64,000 nucleotides of DNA from NCBI GenBank assembly GCA_018907035.1, contig JACCIC010000276.1, positions 110,001-174,000 on the forward strand. The letters are read 5' to 3'. Under the pieces are notes generated by a model. That model worked only from the letters and a program-made list of their open reading frames with translations. It ran no database searches and was not told the origin of the DNA. Shown one piece after another: positions 9,683 through 21,348 of this stretch. Both the position numbers and the translations under genes were made by a program. Numbering within the stretch: position 1 is the first letter of the stretch; every line of letters starts with the position of its first letter. This stretch comes from Sycobia sp. Sy_11. Lineage: Eukaryota > Arthropoda > Insecta > Hymenoptera > Epichrysomallidae.

Positions 9683-9726
9683 ATTAGTCTACGGGGGTGA
9701 ATGTAAACAAGGACAGTCTGACTGTC
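9625..9726 (+). other. Conserved 13 bp inverted repeat spanning the PLE acceptor
   Basis: GACAGTCAGACTG (9625-9637) is the exact reverse complement of CAGTCTGACTGTC (9714-9726), with a 76 nt spacer. One arm lies within the intron-like segment and the other downstream of it. Identical arms and spacing occur in copies 2 (31222-31323) and 3 (35565-35666). Each arm is itself a near-palindrome. Confidence 0.85.
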
Positions 9727-9918
9727 ATTATAATTTTAATTTAATTTTTATTTTATTTTTATTTATTTTTATTTTTAATTTTTATTTTGTTTTTATTTAT
9801 TTTTATTTTATTTTATTTTTAATTTTTATTTTATTTTTATTTATTTTTATTTTTATTTTTTTATTTTTAGATTGAATTGATTGGACTGTAAGACCAATAA
9901 AAAAATATTTATTAATTA

Positions 9919-10120
9919 ACTTTTGATTAAAAATTGATTAGATATATTGCAGTGTAAAGCAGTGAGTAAGCCGATACTTTAGATGTCATGAGCTGGGACA
10001 TGAAACAAAAGAATACTCGAAAGTCGGCTGTGTATTTCAAATACAGTAAGTAAGGCTACAATTCCATAATGAAACTAATATATGCACCAATGACAAAGGC
10101 AGTTAAAGAAAGTATTATTA
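9919..10120 (+). other. Presumed upstream part of second R1 element
   Basis: This short stretch precedes the ORF2-like start at 10121. It has no intact frame; it may derive from the ORF1 end of the second element, but no zinc knuckle is recognisable. Confidence 0.35.
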
Positions 10121-10354
10121 ATGACTAAGGTTCTGCAACTAAATTTCAAGCATTGCGAAGTAGCGCAGGATCTTATTTTAGTTGGTATAATAATACCATG
10201 TCGACATCGTCATGATCAGAGAACGGCACAATGATATCCACAGACCTAACTGGGTTAAGGATAATACCGGTCAAGTCGCAGTTTGGAAAAATAGAGAATT
10301 GAAGATTGTCAACTGGATGGCACCTCGTCATCAATACATTACTGGTCGCAGGTA
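10121..10354 (+). pseudogene. Second R1-clade ORF2, N-terminal fragment
   Basis: ATG at 10121 opens MTKVLQLNFKHCEVAQDL, matching the N-terminus of the ORF2 at 7397 (MRILQLNTNHCAAAHDLL). After a frameshift the text resumes as VDIVMIRERHNDIHRPNWV and GQVAVWKNRELKIVNWMAP, the expected region around the catalytic ISE box (here MIRE). A stop follows and homology fades near 10380. This is a different, more divergent R1 relative than the first. Because it starts at its ORF2 5' end, it cannot be the missing 3' half of the first element. Confidence 0.75.
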
Positions 10355-10380
10355 GTCGATATGAGAATACATAGCTGTTA

Positions 10381-10686
10381 CTTACTTCCAGTAATACTAT
10401 TTAAACATTCAAAACTAGCCCTTACTTCTAGATATAAGAAATTATAAATTACCTGTTCTAACTGAAGGAGTGTTAGTAAATATATTCATATATAACTACT
10501 AAAACTGTAGCATAAGTAAATAAGAATCAAAACGAAAATAGAAATGCGGTGACTTCAACAGATTAGGACCCCACCGGAAAAATTCTAATCTTTTGAGTCA
10601 TCTTTATCACTAAATTCTCCCTATTTTTCTAACCGAAAGAAAAGGAATTTTTAAGGTAAAATTGATATATATTAATATATACATAT

Positions 10687-10733
<47 letters not shown>

Positions 10734-11240
10734 CATATAAAAAAAATTAAAATATATATCAGTCATAAACGTATTTATAAATATTTTCTTTTATGAACAT
10801 GCGTTCGTTGCGATCTACATAATACATACATAAATAAAATTGAATTATATTTGAAAAAATATGCTTACATATATAATAATCCAGCACTTTTTATATAAAT
10901 TTATATAATTAAAAAAAGGCATGTTCTGATAGGAAATAATAATTTTATAATTAATAATTTTATATAAACAAAAAAATCATACACATAAATCGTTTAAAAT
11001 TACTGGATTTAAATGAAAACCGATATAATAATAATAATAAAACAATAATGAAAAAATAACACAAAACAAAATTATTTTAATTATAATTTTGCATGTAAAA
11101 ATTTTGTTTAAAATACCTCTTTTTAACTGTATAACCTTTAGGTACATTTCTATAATAATAAATTTAATTTTAATGTTTATTAATTTGCATTTATATTTAT
11201 TATATTTATTATTTATCTTTACATTTATTAATTTACGCGC

Positions 11241-11299
<59 letters not shown>

Positions 11300-12670
11300 C
11301 TTATTCACATTCACATGATTGTATTTTAGGTTTAGATTTGTTCAAACTCACGCTTTTTATCCAAACTGAATGCATGGAAAATAAAAAGACATAAAAATAT
11401 TATAAAATACTAACATGCTATTATAGTAATTAATAAATTATATTAAATATTAAGATGTACTAAAATAAGCAAAATTAAATGTAAAAGTGTAGCAGAAAAA
11501 GATAAAGAAATGACAGGACTAGAAAAATAAAGATAAGGCTGACCCAATATATGGACACCGTTGTTCTAGACTCTTTCTCAGATTTTTCCATTTCCCGACC
11601 ATTGAGGATCGATCGCTACATCGTTTTATTTTTTTTTTCTAAGTCGACTCTCTATCATTTTAAAGTTTTTTTTCTCAAAGATTTTTATCGAAAGTTTCAA
11701 ATTCAATCGATTCTTCTCTGCATCTCTCTCTTGCATCGGATTGAACATCAAACATTATAAAAAAGTAAGTGAAACTAACTTTTATTCTTGTATTTACATA
11801 TTTTTTTGTTATTCACTTTCTTCATTTCTTCCTATTTCCGAGGAAGTGGTTAGGCTCCTTGTAAGTAAGGGCCGCAGATACCCCAAATTCTCATTCTTTA
11901 GGCCTCATTCTCCCCAAATTCCCTTAGCTTTTAGATAGCTAATTAATTTAGGGAATAAAGTTATTGGGCCAAACGGGAGGAGGACACCTTTTTTTCAAGA
12001 AAAGCTGTCCACTTCCTTTAATTTAAATCTTAATCTTTTTTAGAAGCTTCTACATTATTTTAATGAATCACTCTGAATGATTTAAGCCAAAGAAATTTGT
12101 AAAAAAAAGAATAAAAATAACAATAACCGTTTGACTGTCTTTTATGAAATCGATTCTTTTCATATACTTTTATTTTCACTTGTTTTTTGAATTTCGATTA
12201 TTAAGAATAATTAATTAAGATTTCAATAGAAAGTATAATTTTGAATTTTTTAAATAATATTAAAAACTTACGATCTCACAAGCAGTTAATAAAGTTTATG
12301 AAAAAAGCAAAATTGTAATTTAAAAAATCCTAAATCGCTAATTTTTCAATTATCCACTTTTGAGAATCAATTTTAGAGGCTTTTGTCTAAAATGATTTAT
12401 ATATTCACAAAAAAAATTTGTAACATAAAATAGCTTTTGCTAAACTAGGGCTATTTTATTGAAATTGAAAGATATTTTATCGAACGCCAATACTAATAGA
12501 TCGCGAAAATCTTGCGCTTTTCATCTGAGAAATTTCCGCGTGTTACGCTGCGCGTTCATCACGCAAAATTCATAACTCAATGTGTGTAAATATACTCATA
12601 CATACAGCATTTACACTCGAGGCGAAGGTCATACACAGTCGCGTGATCGATCTATCAGCTGTGCCTTGCT
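10381..12670. other. AT-rich intergenic, nothing recognised
   Basis: Holds (TA)n runs at 10690-10729 and 11244-11296 and many A/T homopolymers. A somewhat less AT-rich patch lies near 11545-12010. No open frame resembles a protein family. Confidence 0.65.
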
Positions 12671-12739
12671 GGTTATATATATATATATAATATATATATA
12701 ATATATATATATAATATAACCTATATATATATATATAGG

Positions 12740-12776
<37 letters not shown>

Positions 12777-12803
12777 TTATATATATATATATATATATAT
12801 ATA
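12671..12803. repeat. (TA)n array punctuated by inverted AACC/GGTT
   Basis: Several TA runs separated by ATAACC and GGTTAT, so that parts of the array form longer inverted repeats. It abuts the truncated end of a mariner copy. Confidence 0.85.
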
Positions 12804-12810
12804 GATAACC

Positions 12811-13542
12811 TTCACGTACACGGATTCATGGTGTGTTCCCCGACGCGGATTTCTGAGTTTCGGAAACAGGAAAAAGTCACAGGGACCCAAATCTGGCTAA
12901 TACGGTGGCTGAGCGATGACTTTCATTTCGTGTTTGGCCAAAAAAATCAGACACAATCATGTAGGAATGTGCGGGGCATTATCGTGGTGAAAAAACCATA
13001 AATTGTCTGCTCACAAATCCGGTCGTTTACGACGAATTGCTTCACGTAGGCATCTCAAAACGGCTAAGTAGTACTCCTTATTGACCTTTTGATCTCCTGG
13101 AACGAATTCATGGTGAACCACCCCATGGTAATCGAAAAAAACGATGAATATCACCTTAATTTTCGGTGGATGGACGACTTGCATGAGGCAAGTTTTCGAC
13201 GACTTTACCACCTTCACTGAATGCTTTGTGCCAATCAAATATTTGCGTTCGCGGTAAAATAGACTCCTCAAAACACTTCTGCAACATTTTCAACGATTCC
13301 GTAGCCGCAATTCCATTGGAAACACATTTCAAACAAACTCGTTAATTAACTCATTTTGCCATAGTCAATATCGCCAGGCAAACTTTTTGTGTCGTAAACA
13401 AACAGCTGACAAACACACAGTAATGGAGATATGGCGCTCAAATTTCAGACGGACATTAAGAAAGGTTGTACTAATATAGGGAAAAAAATTTTACCGATTA
13501 ATTTACGCGCGGAGTTTAAATGCACCAGTCTGGGTCAAATTT
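12811..13542 (-). mobile_element. Defective mariner, copy A (non-autonomous family)
   Basis: The right end carries the family terminus (GCGCGGAGTTTAAATGCAC, ending near 13542), matching the ends of the copy at 53191-54098. The left end is truncated against TA repeats. The internal transposase is rearranged as in the other copies: the N-terminal region runs straight into the second half, missing the first catalytic Asp. Confidence 0.8.
12825..13380 (-). pseudogene. Mariner transposase remnant, copy A
   Basis: Minus-strand text includes the linker QIFDWHKAFSEGGKVVEN in one frame. It then passes to KVIFIVFFDYHGVVHHEF and NKEYYLAVLRCLREAIRRK (intact at 13011-13271), then the second catalytic block HHDNAP and the third, PDLGPCDFFLF, separated by stops and a frameshift. 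The region from the end of the DNA-binding domain through the first catalytic aspartate is deleted. Mariner transposases are normally about 345 residues; about half is represented here. Confidence 0.8.
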
Positions 13543-13603
13543 TATAATATAGTAAACAGAATTAAAATTTATTGTACTGTACTGACTTTCATCAATAATA
13601 TTA

Positions 13604-13947
13604 TTGTATCTTACTTAAAACAATTGAATTGTACTTTTGTCGACTGCCCATATACAAATTAATAAATATTTTTTATTGGTCTTACAGTCCAATCAATTCA
13701 ATCTAAAAATAAAATAAAAATAAAAATAAAAATTAAAAATAAAATTAAAAAAAAAAAATAAATTTAATTTTAAAATTTAAAAAAATTTAATTTAATTTTT
13801 AAATTTTAAAATTTTTAATTTAATTTTTATTTTTAACTTTTTTTTTTTTTTTTTTTAATTTTAATTTTTATTTTTATTTTATTTTTAGATTGAATTGATT
13901 GGACTGTAAGACCAATAAAAAATATTTATTAATTTGTATCTTACTTA
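13604..13947. repeat. Palindrome of two PLE 3' tails between 14 bp direct repeats
   Basis: The right half ends in the PLE terminal motif GGACTGTAAGACCAATAAA and TTTATTAATT. The left half is its reverse complement, starting ATACAAATTAATAAAT at 13652. The centre (about 13740-13860) is poly-A/T. TTGTATCTTACTTA occurs at 13604-13617 and 13934-13947, in the right place for a target-site duplication. It has no coding content. Confidence 0.75.
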
Positions 13948-14588
13948 GTTTATTATTCTACATTAGATAAGAAATTGGCATCTTACAAATAAAAAAGAAA
14001 TGTTTAGAAGCTATCAAAAGACTCTCAAGGTCTATCATTGAATCGAAGTTTTCATTTATTAAGTTATTATGATCAGACTTAATATATTTTCCTGAAGTAT
14101 ACAATAGTTAATCATTAGTAATTCTATCGAGTAAATAAATAATATGTTCAATAAAGAAGATTTCTACAAATTATTTATAGAATTTACGTATTATATGTTC
14201 TTCATGGATATTCTACATTCAATATGTCAGCCATTCCCTGGCGAATTTATGTAAGAAATAAATTATAGACAAAATCTACTTTACATAAAAACTCTATTAA
14301 TGAATCAGATAATTGCGCATTTACCTTGATTTAATATACATATACATATGCATGACAAACAGTTATAGTATAATAGTGAAATTTCTTTATTTGTAGTAGG
14401 ATTTTTAATGATATGCGACAAATAATAAAAATCATTTATTGATACAAATTTAAAGATAGAATGAAATTAGGAAATCGAATATCGTCTTCATTATTAAACA
14501 AAAATTTGAGGCATTCTAATAGGAAAAATTAATGAGGCGCACCATTTTTACTTAACTTCATTAGGATGAAGTTAAGTACTTATTTAAA
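13948..14588. other. AT-rich, nothing recognised
   Basis: No coding, repeat or RNA signal seen on either strand. Confidence 0.65.
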
Positions 14589-14980
14589 GAAGAAAAAACG
14601 ATGAATATCACCTTAACTTCCGGTGGATGGGCGACTTGCATGAGGCAAGTTTTCGACGACTTTACCACCTTCACTGAATTCCTTGTGCCACTCAAATACT
14701 TGCGTTTGCGATAATGCAGACTCCCCAAAACAGTTCTACAACATTTTCAACGATTCCGTAGTCGTAATTCCATTGGAAACACCAAATTTCAAGCAAACTC
14801 GTTGATAAAATTTTTTTTCCATAGTCAATATCGCCAAAGATTTTGCGTTGTACACAAACAGCTGACGAACACACACTAATGGAGATATGGCGCTTAAATT
14901 TCACAAAGGTTATAGGAAAAAAAATTTTACCGATTCAGTTTACGCGCGAAGTTTAAATGTACCACTTCGGGTCAAATTGA
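14589..14980 (-). mobile_element. Defective mariner, copy B (fragment)
   Basis: Minus strand: family terminus (GTTTAAATGTACC...), untranslated leader, transposase N-terminal region, and then the same deletion joint as copies A and C (read on the plus strand: CGATGAATATCACC followed by GGTGGATGGGCGACTTGC). It stops shortly after the joint, so the catalytic half is absent. The boundary near 14980 (GGTCAAATTGATCAAA) resembles the outer ends of copy C. Confidence 0.75.
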
Positions 14981-15323
14981 TCAAATGGTGTTTGAATACG
15001 AGACATGGCCGAAAAAGAAAGGTTTACGAACAGAGATGGATGGGCCGCAGATGACGGCAGCGTGCGCTTCGTTCGCGCTTCAAATAAATATCGCCTGGGT
15101 AATCTCAGCCATAAATCTACGTCCATCGGGAACCAAGTGCTATTCTGACGTACCCAGGTAGATCCCCCATGTTCCCTCCCGCACCAAGCACTCAACACAA
15201 AACAGTATTCATTTCGTTCTATGCCTTCGAATGATTCGGCTTGGTTGTGTTAATGTCGCGCAAACCGCTGTTATTTCTTCCCGGCTTAATATTGCCGTCC
15301 TAGTTCTCTAATCCTTGTATTAA
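14981..15323. other. GC-richer sequence, unclassified
   Basis: Fortuitous frames on the minus strand (14953-15198) resemble no known protein. No element was recognised. Confidence 0.4.
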
Positions 15324-15602
15324 ACTCGTCATGCGCGCGCGCGCAAGTTACGAAAGTATTTGCGGGGTAAGGTTCTTTGGCCTTATGGCCAAAACGAGGA
15401 GCTTCTCAGGGACGCACTGTGTTGCCCAGTGGCTGAGCTTTGTAGCAAGAGCTGTACCCGTGCCTGCGATGTCAGGGCTGCAGCTCAGAGCAGGAGGTTA
15501 TCAGCGGAGCGTTCCTCCTCCATCGAACCATACTCACCGTACGAGCTCACAGTGATATCACCTTGCGCGGCAGCACTTTGTATGAATGATGATTATGTGT
15601 GA
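15324..15602 (+). CDS. Possible 3' terminal exon, unknown product
   Basis: An open frame from after TAA 15321-15323 to TGA 15600-15602 encodes a Cys- and Ser-rich stretch (LWPYGQNEELLRDALCC, then SPYELTVISPCAAALCMND). An AATAAA lies downstream near 15778, and A+T-rich presumed 3' UTR follows. Possible acceptors upstream are weak. I do not recognise the protein, and there is no in-frame upstream exon to support it. It could equally be a chance frame in a GC-rich patch. Confidence 0.2.
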   Translation, partial: TRHARARKLRKYLRGKVLWPYGQNEELLRDALCCPVAELCSKSCTRACDVRAAAQSRRLSAERSSSIEPYSPYELTVISPCAAALCMNDDYV

Positions 15603-15944
15603 TAAGCGCGTTATCTGTAGCTTGTATGACTTAAATTTTACGTTCTTTCACGCGCGCCTAGCTATCGCCGATTTATACTTAAGAAGCCTTTGTGTAAATA
15701 ATCCATAAGATTTATAATATCGGCTTTTGCCTCCACTCGCCTAGTGAAGGTTTCTTATGCCTCGTGCGTTTATTTAAATAAATACGAATTTAGTATTAAT
15801 TATTTATTTACTTATTTATTTATTACCCGAACATCCACTCCCACTCAATTTAATTAGAAGTTATAGAGCTCCGCAGCAGATGGTATATACAAAATGTACA
15901 ATCGTATTTAATATACATATATATGCATATTAAATATGGCTTTT
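15603..15944. other. Unclassified, AT-rich toward its 3' end
   Basis: Contains TATTTATTTA-type repeats near 15800-15830 and an AATAAA hexamer. No gene is supported. Confidence 0.5.
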
Positions 15945-16565
15945 ATGGGGGAAAATTGTACTTTCGCGTTCGAGTGGTAGAAAAAGATACCCAAATGTCT
16001 CGAGACGACATTTACGGAAAGTATCATGTTCGGACTATAGGGCATGTCTTGGGACGACTGCTATAGAGAGTTTTGTGTTGGGGATATAGAATACGATGTT
16101 TAGGTATCCCGGGACGATTTTTACTCGGAGTGTGTATTTGAATGATAGAATACGAATATTCATAGAAGTCTTTTTGACACTCCCCGTAGGGGTCGTTTCA
16201 AAACATCTGGACATCGTATTCTAACGTTCCAACATGAATCTCACCATAGACGTTGTCCCGTCATACCTTGACATCATATTCTACTGTCCGAATACGAAAT
16301 TCCCCGTAGAAACCGTTCCAAAACACTTGGAAATCGTATTTTACCGTCCAAATACGAATCTTCCCATAGATGTTGTCTCTACATACCTGGACGTCTTTTT
16401 CTATCAACTAAATGCAATACTCTCCGCAGAAATCGTCTAGAGACCCCTGAACATCGCATTCTATCATCTGGACACGAAACTCCCCGTAGAAGTTATCCCG
16501 ATATATCTGAACAATGTTTCCTACCAACTAAACACGATAGTCCCAATAAAAGACGTCCCGAGGAA
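15945..16565 (-). mobile_element. Foldback-like minisatellite element, copy 2
   Basis: The reverse complement of copy 1. The minor arm (15950-16140, motifs TCTCGAGACGAC and TATAGAGAGTTTTGTGTT) meets the major arm at a conserved turning point (GAATGATAGAATACGAAT, about 16138-16155). The major arm then runs to about 16565 with monomers of about 60 bp. It has about three monomers that copy 1 lacks between two otherwise aligned units. It contains no coding sequence. Confidence 0.6.
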
Positions 16566-16679
16566 TCTTTTAATTCCGACTGCGTCACACCTTTAGGATA
16601 CGCATTCTAAAATTGGATATAATCATTCGTTTTAGCTGGCCTTGTATTATTATTTTAAGCGGACTATTTTGAGTTGATG

Positions 16680-16739
<60 letters not shown>

Positions 16740-16740
16740 A
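16566..16740 (+). repeat. Dispersed module fragment E with (TA)n
   Basis: GCGTCACACCTTTAGGATA and TAAGCGGACTATTTTGAGTT match the middle of module copies A and B. A (TA)n run at 16680-16727 interrupts it. Order and orientation relative to the foldback copy are the same as at 18396-20155. Confidence 0.55.
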
Positions 16741-18395
16741 TAACGTTTTTCCTGATCCGGATCGGTCACGACCGGATAGTAGACCGCTGCAAGGCTCCAG
16801 ATGGCCGACGGGGTTCTGTTCTTTACCTTAATACCCAGGCGCTAGACGCTTACACGTCGGGATCAAACCCTTTGTGCTTGTGAGTCCCGTCCAGCTCTCC
16901 CTCAAATGACTTTGGCTAGCTATAAAGGTATGAGGAGGTTTGAGGTGTGCAACTATAGAATACGACGCTTTATTTCAAGATAACGAAGTTTATTACTATA
17001 TAGTCGGTAGCCTACAGCTTCGTTAGCCTTTACATCTGGTAGTCTATGATTTCGGTAGCTGATACCTTAGGTAGCCCTCTAATTCATACTGGCTTTGAGG
17101 CCTCGCCGTCAAGATCGAGTCTCGCGTGCCGTTGTTCTCGCTTCCTAAATCTCCTTATATCCTACTTAAAGTTAATGAAAAGAGGTAAAGATGGGAGTCT
17201 CCATTGGCTGTATCCGGGTCACCCACTCACCACCGCTGCAACGCGTCCGAGATCATTGATCGACCGTGCCACATCAGCCCCTAGTTTTAGGAAACTGCCC
17301 GGGCAGCGCCCCGGTCTAGCACCTCGGGATTCGTCCGTAGCATTTCCTCAGGTCGTCGAGACCTAGTGACGCCCGCTTCCGTGCCCCTTGCAGAACTTAC
17401 ACGCTATCGTAATTCTAAACCTACAACGCAGCTTGCTGGCTCCTAAACACGAAGCCCGACAAATCTTCCGCGAATCGTCCGTCTCGTGTCTACGACAAAA
17501 TGGCGGACACGCCGCGCCGCTCGCTCCTAATTTCGTTGACGAGTCGGACGAGTAACGGTAGTCTGTTTCCAGTAGCCGTTCCCGTTCTCTATCAGGAGAA
17601 CGGGACGATAGCCAAACTAAGTAACCGTAGTGTCGGTAGCCGCTCCCGTTCTCCTGAAAGAGAAGTTTCAGATATCTGCTCCCATTCTCTTTCGAGAGAA
17701 CAGGATGAGAGCCTTACGACTGTCTCGCAATTTCCAGGTCGAACGCGTCTACCCCGCGTTAGTCTCCCTGAATGAGCGCACATGACTCGATATCGCCGCC
17801 TATCCTAAGACTTCCGTGATGCGATCGCTGCTGAACGATCTTTTGCGTCGATTCCCGCACTGATTGGATCGACGAATCTAATCCAGAAACCCCGATTAGA
17901 AGATCAGTGCCTCTTAAATACCTTTGTTTAAGCCCACAACAATAAGTACGAACGGTGCTTATATTAACTATACGCATTACACCTATCAACGCCTAATTTA
18001 ATAAAGCAGCAGTTGCTATACTCACGTGTTCTTTAAATAAAGTTCGGTGTACGGCAGGAGAAGTTCCCTTTTTGTACGTCCGTACTGGTAGGAGGTCGAG
18101 CGCAAAAGGACCGAAATCGCGTGATCTCTTGAACCTAACACTTGTTCGGCGGCTCGCGACCCCCCACTACGCCGATCCTATCCCACCTAAAGGTATCGCG
18201 ACCACAGTGGCGTCGAACCGACCGCGCGTGACGTATGTGTTCGCCGTCTCCGTATGCCTTCTTCATCATCGAGCTCGGCGCCACTTGTTTACGTCGCGGA
18301 CGAAGTTCTTCTTTTCTCTGCTCTGCTGTCCTTCTTCGCACGCCGAGCACCGGCAGTCTTACCTAATGCATGTTTACATTTGACGCGTCGGGCCG
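16741..18395. other. GC-richer unclassified block between two foldback copies
   Basis: Base composition is clearly unlike its neighbours. It contains AATAAA hexamers near 17998 and 18035, a set of stem-loops (17571-17735), and no long credible frame. It might be non-coding DNA of an LTR retrotransposon, but no terminal TG...CA pair, primer site or coding domain could be identified, so the class is left open. Confidence 0.4.
17571..17735. repeat. Three successive related stem-loops
   Basis: GTAGCCGTTCCCGTTCTC recurs as GTAGCCGCTCCCGTTCTC and in the diverged form CTGCTCCCATTCTC. Each is followed by a reverse-complementary segment. The first stem is TCCCGTTCTC (17580-17589) with GAGAACGGGA (17596-17605). 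The second contains CTGAAA...TTTCAG. The third contains TTCTCT-TTCG-AGAGAA. Confidence 0.7.
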
Positions 18396-19275
18396 ATAAA
18401 ATCGGGCTGTATAAAAAGCTGCTTCAAAGCAGCGTCCATTTCAAAAAGCTGATATTTCGCCGACCATTCTATACAATATATATATTATATACTAGCATCC
18501 CTCGTCTCGGCATCGCCCTAGATAATAATTTAACCGATTTCATAAACAATTCAATAATATCTAAGTAAAAAGTATTCTATATATATAGTGTGCGTGTTCG
18601 AATGATAGAATACAGATCTCTTCATAGAATTCGTACTGACATACCTGTATATTGTTTAACACCAACTATACATGACACTCCCCGCAAAAGTCGTTTCAAA
18701 TCATCTGGAAATCACATTCTATTATCCGAACACGCAACTCCCCGTAGAAGTTGTGCCGATATACCTAAACATCGTTTCCTACGAACTAAACATGATAGTC
18801 CCAAACACAGTCGTCCCGAGAAAGCTAGCATTGCTTCCAAACGACTAAACACAATACTCCCCATAGAAGTCGTTCGGAAAGACCTAAATATCGTATTTTA
18901 CCGTCCGAACACGAATCTTCCCATAAAAGTTGATTTCCTCATACCTGGACGTCGTTTTTATCAAATAAATACAATCTTCCAGAAATCGCTCAGAAGCACC
19001 TGGACATCGTATTCTATGATCCCAACACAACTGCCTATATAAATAGTCTTGAGGCAACGTGATATCGTAATCAACCTGACACGCCAATACAATATTTCTC
19101 AGTAGAAAACCGTATTTAGAATGTGTTACATATTTCATATATTTTTGTTTTTTTAATTAAATACCGTGAATATTTTCGTAGTGATGCCAACTAAAATTCA
19201 AGCAAAATGGTATGGCGAATAGCATATTTTCTAAGTAGACGATGAATATTGCCTTTTTATGCAGAAATGACCATG

Positions 19276-19276
<1 letters not shown>
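18396..19276 (-). mobile_element. Foldback-like minisatellite element, copy 3
   Basis: Minus strand, it aligns monomer by monomer with the major arm of copy 1 (18590-19040 against about 925-1365) and also shares the outer flank (19040-19276 against 632-900) and the terminal block ACTAGCATCCCTCG (18491-18504). It begins precisely at the conserved turning point, so the minor arm is missing. A block (18408-18450, CTGTATAAAAAGCTGCTTC) that lies inside copy 1 is here placed beyond the terminal block. Confidence 0.6.

Positions 19277-19334
<58 letters not shown>
19277..19334. repeat. (TA)n microsatellite
   Basis: A pure TA run at the outer end of foldback copy 3, at the same junction where copy 1 has its TA run (599-631). 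Confidence 0.95.
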
Positions 19335-19340
<6 letters not shown>

Positions 19341-19439
19341 TACATGGTAATAAGGTTATTGGTAAAAGAACCCTATTTTGTAATCATTTCTTTTGTTCAA
19401 ATTAAAAAAAAAACGTAGTCTCTGTCACAATTCTGAAGT

Positions 19440-20155
<716 letters not shown>

Positions 20156-20621
20156 AGATTTCTTTTTAAAAAACGATTTAATATAAAAAACGGATATAAT
20201 TCTTAGAACCGGTGTTTTACACTTTACGCAATATACATATTTAGTTTCAAAATCTGGTCTTTTCAGCTTTGATTCCTATGAATATTTTCTAACAAATATA
20301 TTTTACTGCGTTAAAAAATTCCAAGCCATTGGCGAACTTCACAATCGTTAATTTTCAATATAAATAATTTTGAAACTGGTCGCCATATTGAAATTACACT
20401 TTGTAATTTCAAACACATTATGAATAGATAAAAAGACATGTATTTGCGCCATTATTATTAAATTTCAATTGTTTAAACAAATTTTATAGCTCTTTGAATA
20501 TCGAAAATGTTTCCATTTTCATTATTTATTTAACAATATAAAAATGGATTTTTTAAGTTTGTACGTTTGTTCAGAATTATGTCCTGAACAACTTTTATAC
20601 AAAACATTTTCTGATTAGAGC
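20156..20621. other. AT-rich, nothing recognised
   Basis: No coding or element signal seen. Confidence 0.65.
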
Positions 20622-20838
20622 AAAAGATTTTCTTTTTTTTTGTGATGTTTTTTAACGTCGCTCTATTTATGCTTCGAAATATTGATGCTAATCAACGACG
20701 GTGATCGAAGATGTGTTTGTAAACAAAAGTATTACAGCGGTGCTTGTGTCAATCGGCCGAGACCGGGATTTGAACTTGGATGACCAAGTTAGTCCTTCGC
20801 TCTACCGATCGAGTCATCGTACGCCTCCAAGAGATTTT
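20622..20838 (-). mobile_element. Full-length tRNA-derived SINE
   Basis: Minus strand: the head carries an A box (TGACTCGATCGGTAGAGCG, 20799-20817) and a B box (AGTTCAAATCCC, 20765-20776), so it is transcribable by RNA polymerase III in principle. A unique body with GTTTACAAACACATC and the end ATAAATAGAGCGACGTTAAA follow, then an A-rich tail. Near-identical flanks AAAAGATTTT (20622-20631) and AAGAGATTTT (20829-20838) look like a target-site duplication. The anticodon arm and 3' acceptor do not fold as a real tRNA. A truncated sibling lies at 2892-3012. Confidence 0.8.
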
Positions 20839-21030
20839 AAAATACTGTAGAAAAGTAAAAAAAAAGCATTTTTTGCTCTATTTTGCAATAAATAAGAACG
20901 TTGCCGATGGGTTACATCCCCAAAATTTAGGGCCTTCTTGTATGCATCCTCATCAGCCATCATTTAGTACAAAAAAATAGGCGTTGGAAAAAATGTTGGT
21001 AAGTCGGCCATTTTGGACCTAATTCGCCTG

Positions 21031-21348
21031 AACTACTGGTATTAATAGTATAAACGGACTACATTGAGTTGATATTCGTGATTCAAGACGCCATCTACTG
21101 TCCGCTGGTGAAATTGACTGCTAGGACTATGAATTCAATTTATTCAATGATTTTCAATTAAAAAAAATGCCTATGTCCTTCCGAAGATAATATAGAATCT
21201 ATATGTGAAATTTTAAAGCAAACGGTTCAGTAGTTTTTTTGTTTAACGTGTATAAACAAAAACACGCTTTGTCTTTATAAATTATTATAATTATGATATG
21301 ATATGATATGATATAATGTGTGTGTGTGTGTGTGCGTGTGTGTGTGTC
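21031..21348 (+). repeat. Dispersed non-LTR-like 3' module, copy C
   Basis: Starts within the TTGAGTTGATATTCGTGAT block and runs to a short (TGATA)n tail followed by (TG)n (21316-21347). The GA tract and 5' third are missing. Confidence 0.65.

Larger units (their letters stand above)
9119..9918 (+). mobile_element. Penelope-like element (PLE), 5'-truncated, copy 1
   Basis: In order: the C-terminal GIY-YIG endonuclease (9129-9455), a hammerhead-like motif (9557-9596), an intron-like GT...AG segment (9611-9682), a strong inverted repeat (9625-9637 with 9714-9726), a long (TTTTA)-like tract, and a terminal motif GGACTGTAAGACCAATAAA ending near 9917. The reverse transcriptase is missing. Endonuclease-containing PLEs encode RT plus C-terminal GIY-YIG, may retain introns, and have been reported to carry hammerhead motifs in their pseudo-LTRs, so this order fits the family. 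Related fragments occur at 3743, 31190, 35433 and 47986. Confidence 0.85.

Noticed and set aside
16741..18395. LTR retrotransposon
   Set aside because: Polyadenylation-like hexamers and GC-rich sequence are suggestive, but no paired LTRs, primer site, polypurine tract or coding domain was found.
20632..20828. Functional tRNA gene on the minus strand
   Set aside because: A and B boxes are present but the anticodon and acceptor stems do not pair; the SINE body and target duplication explain it.
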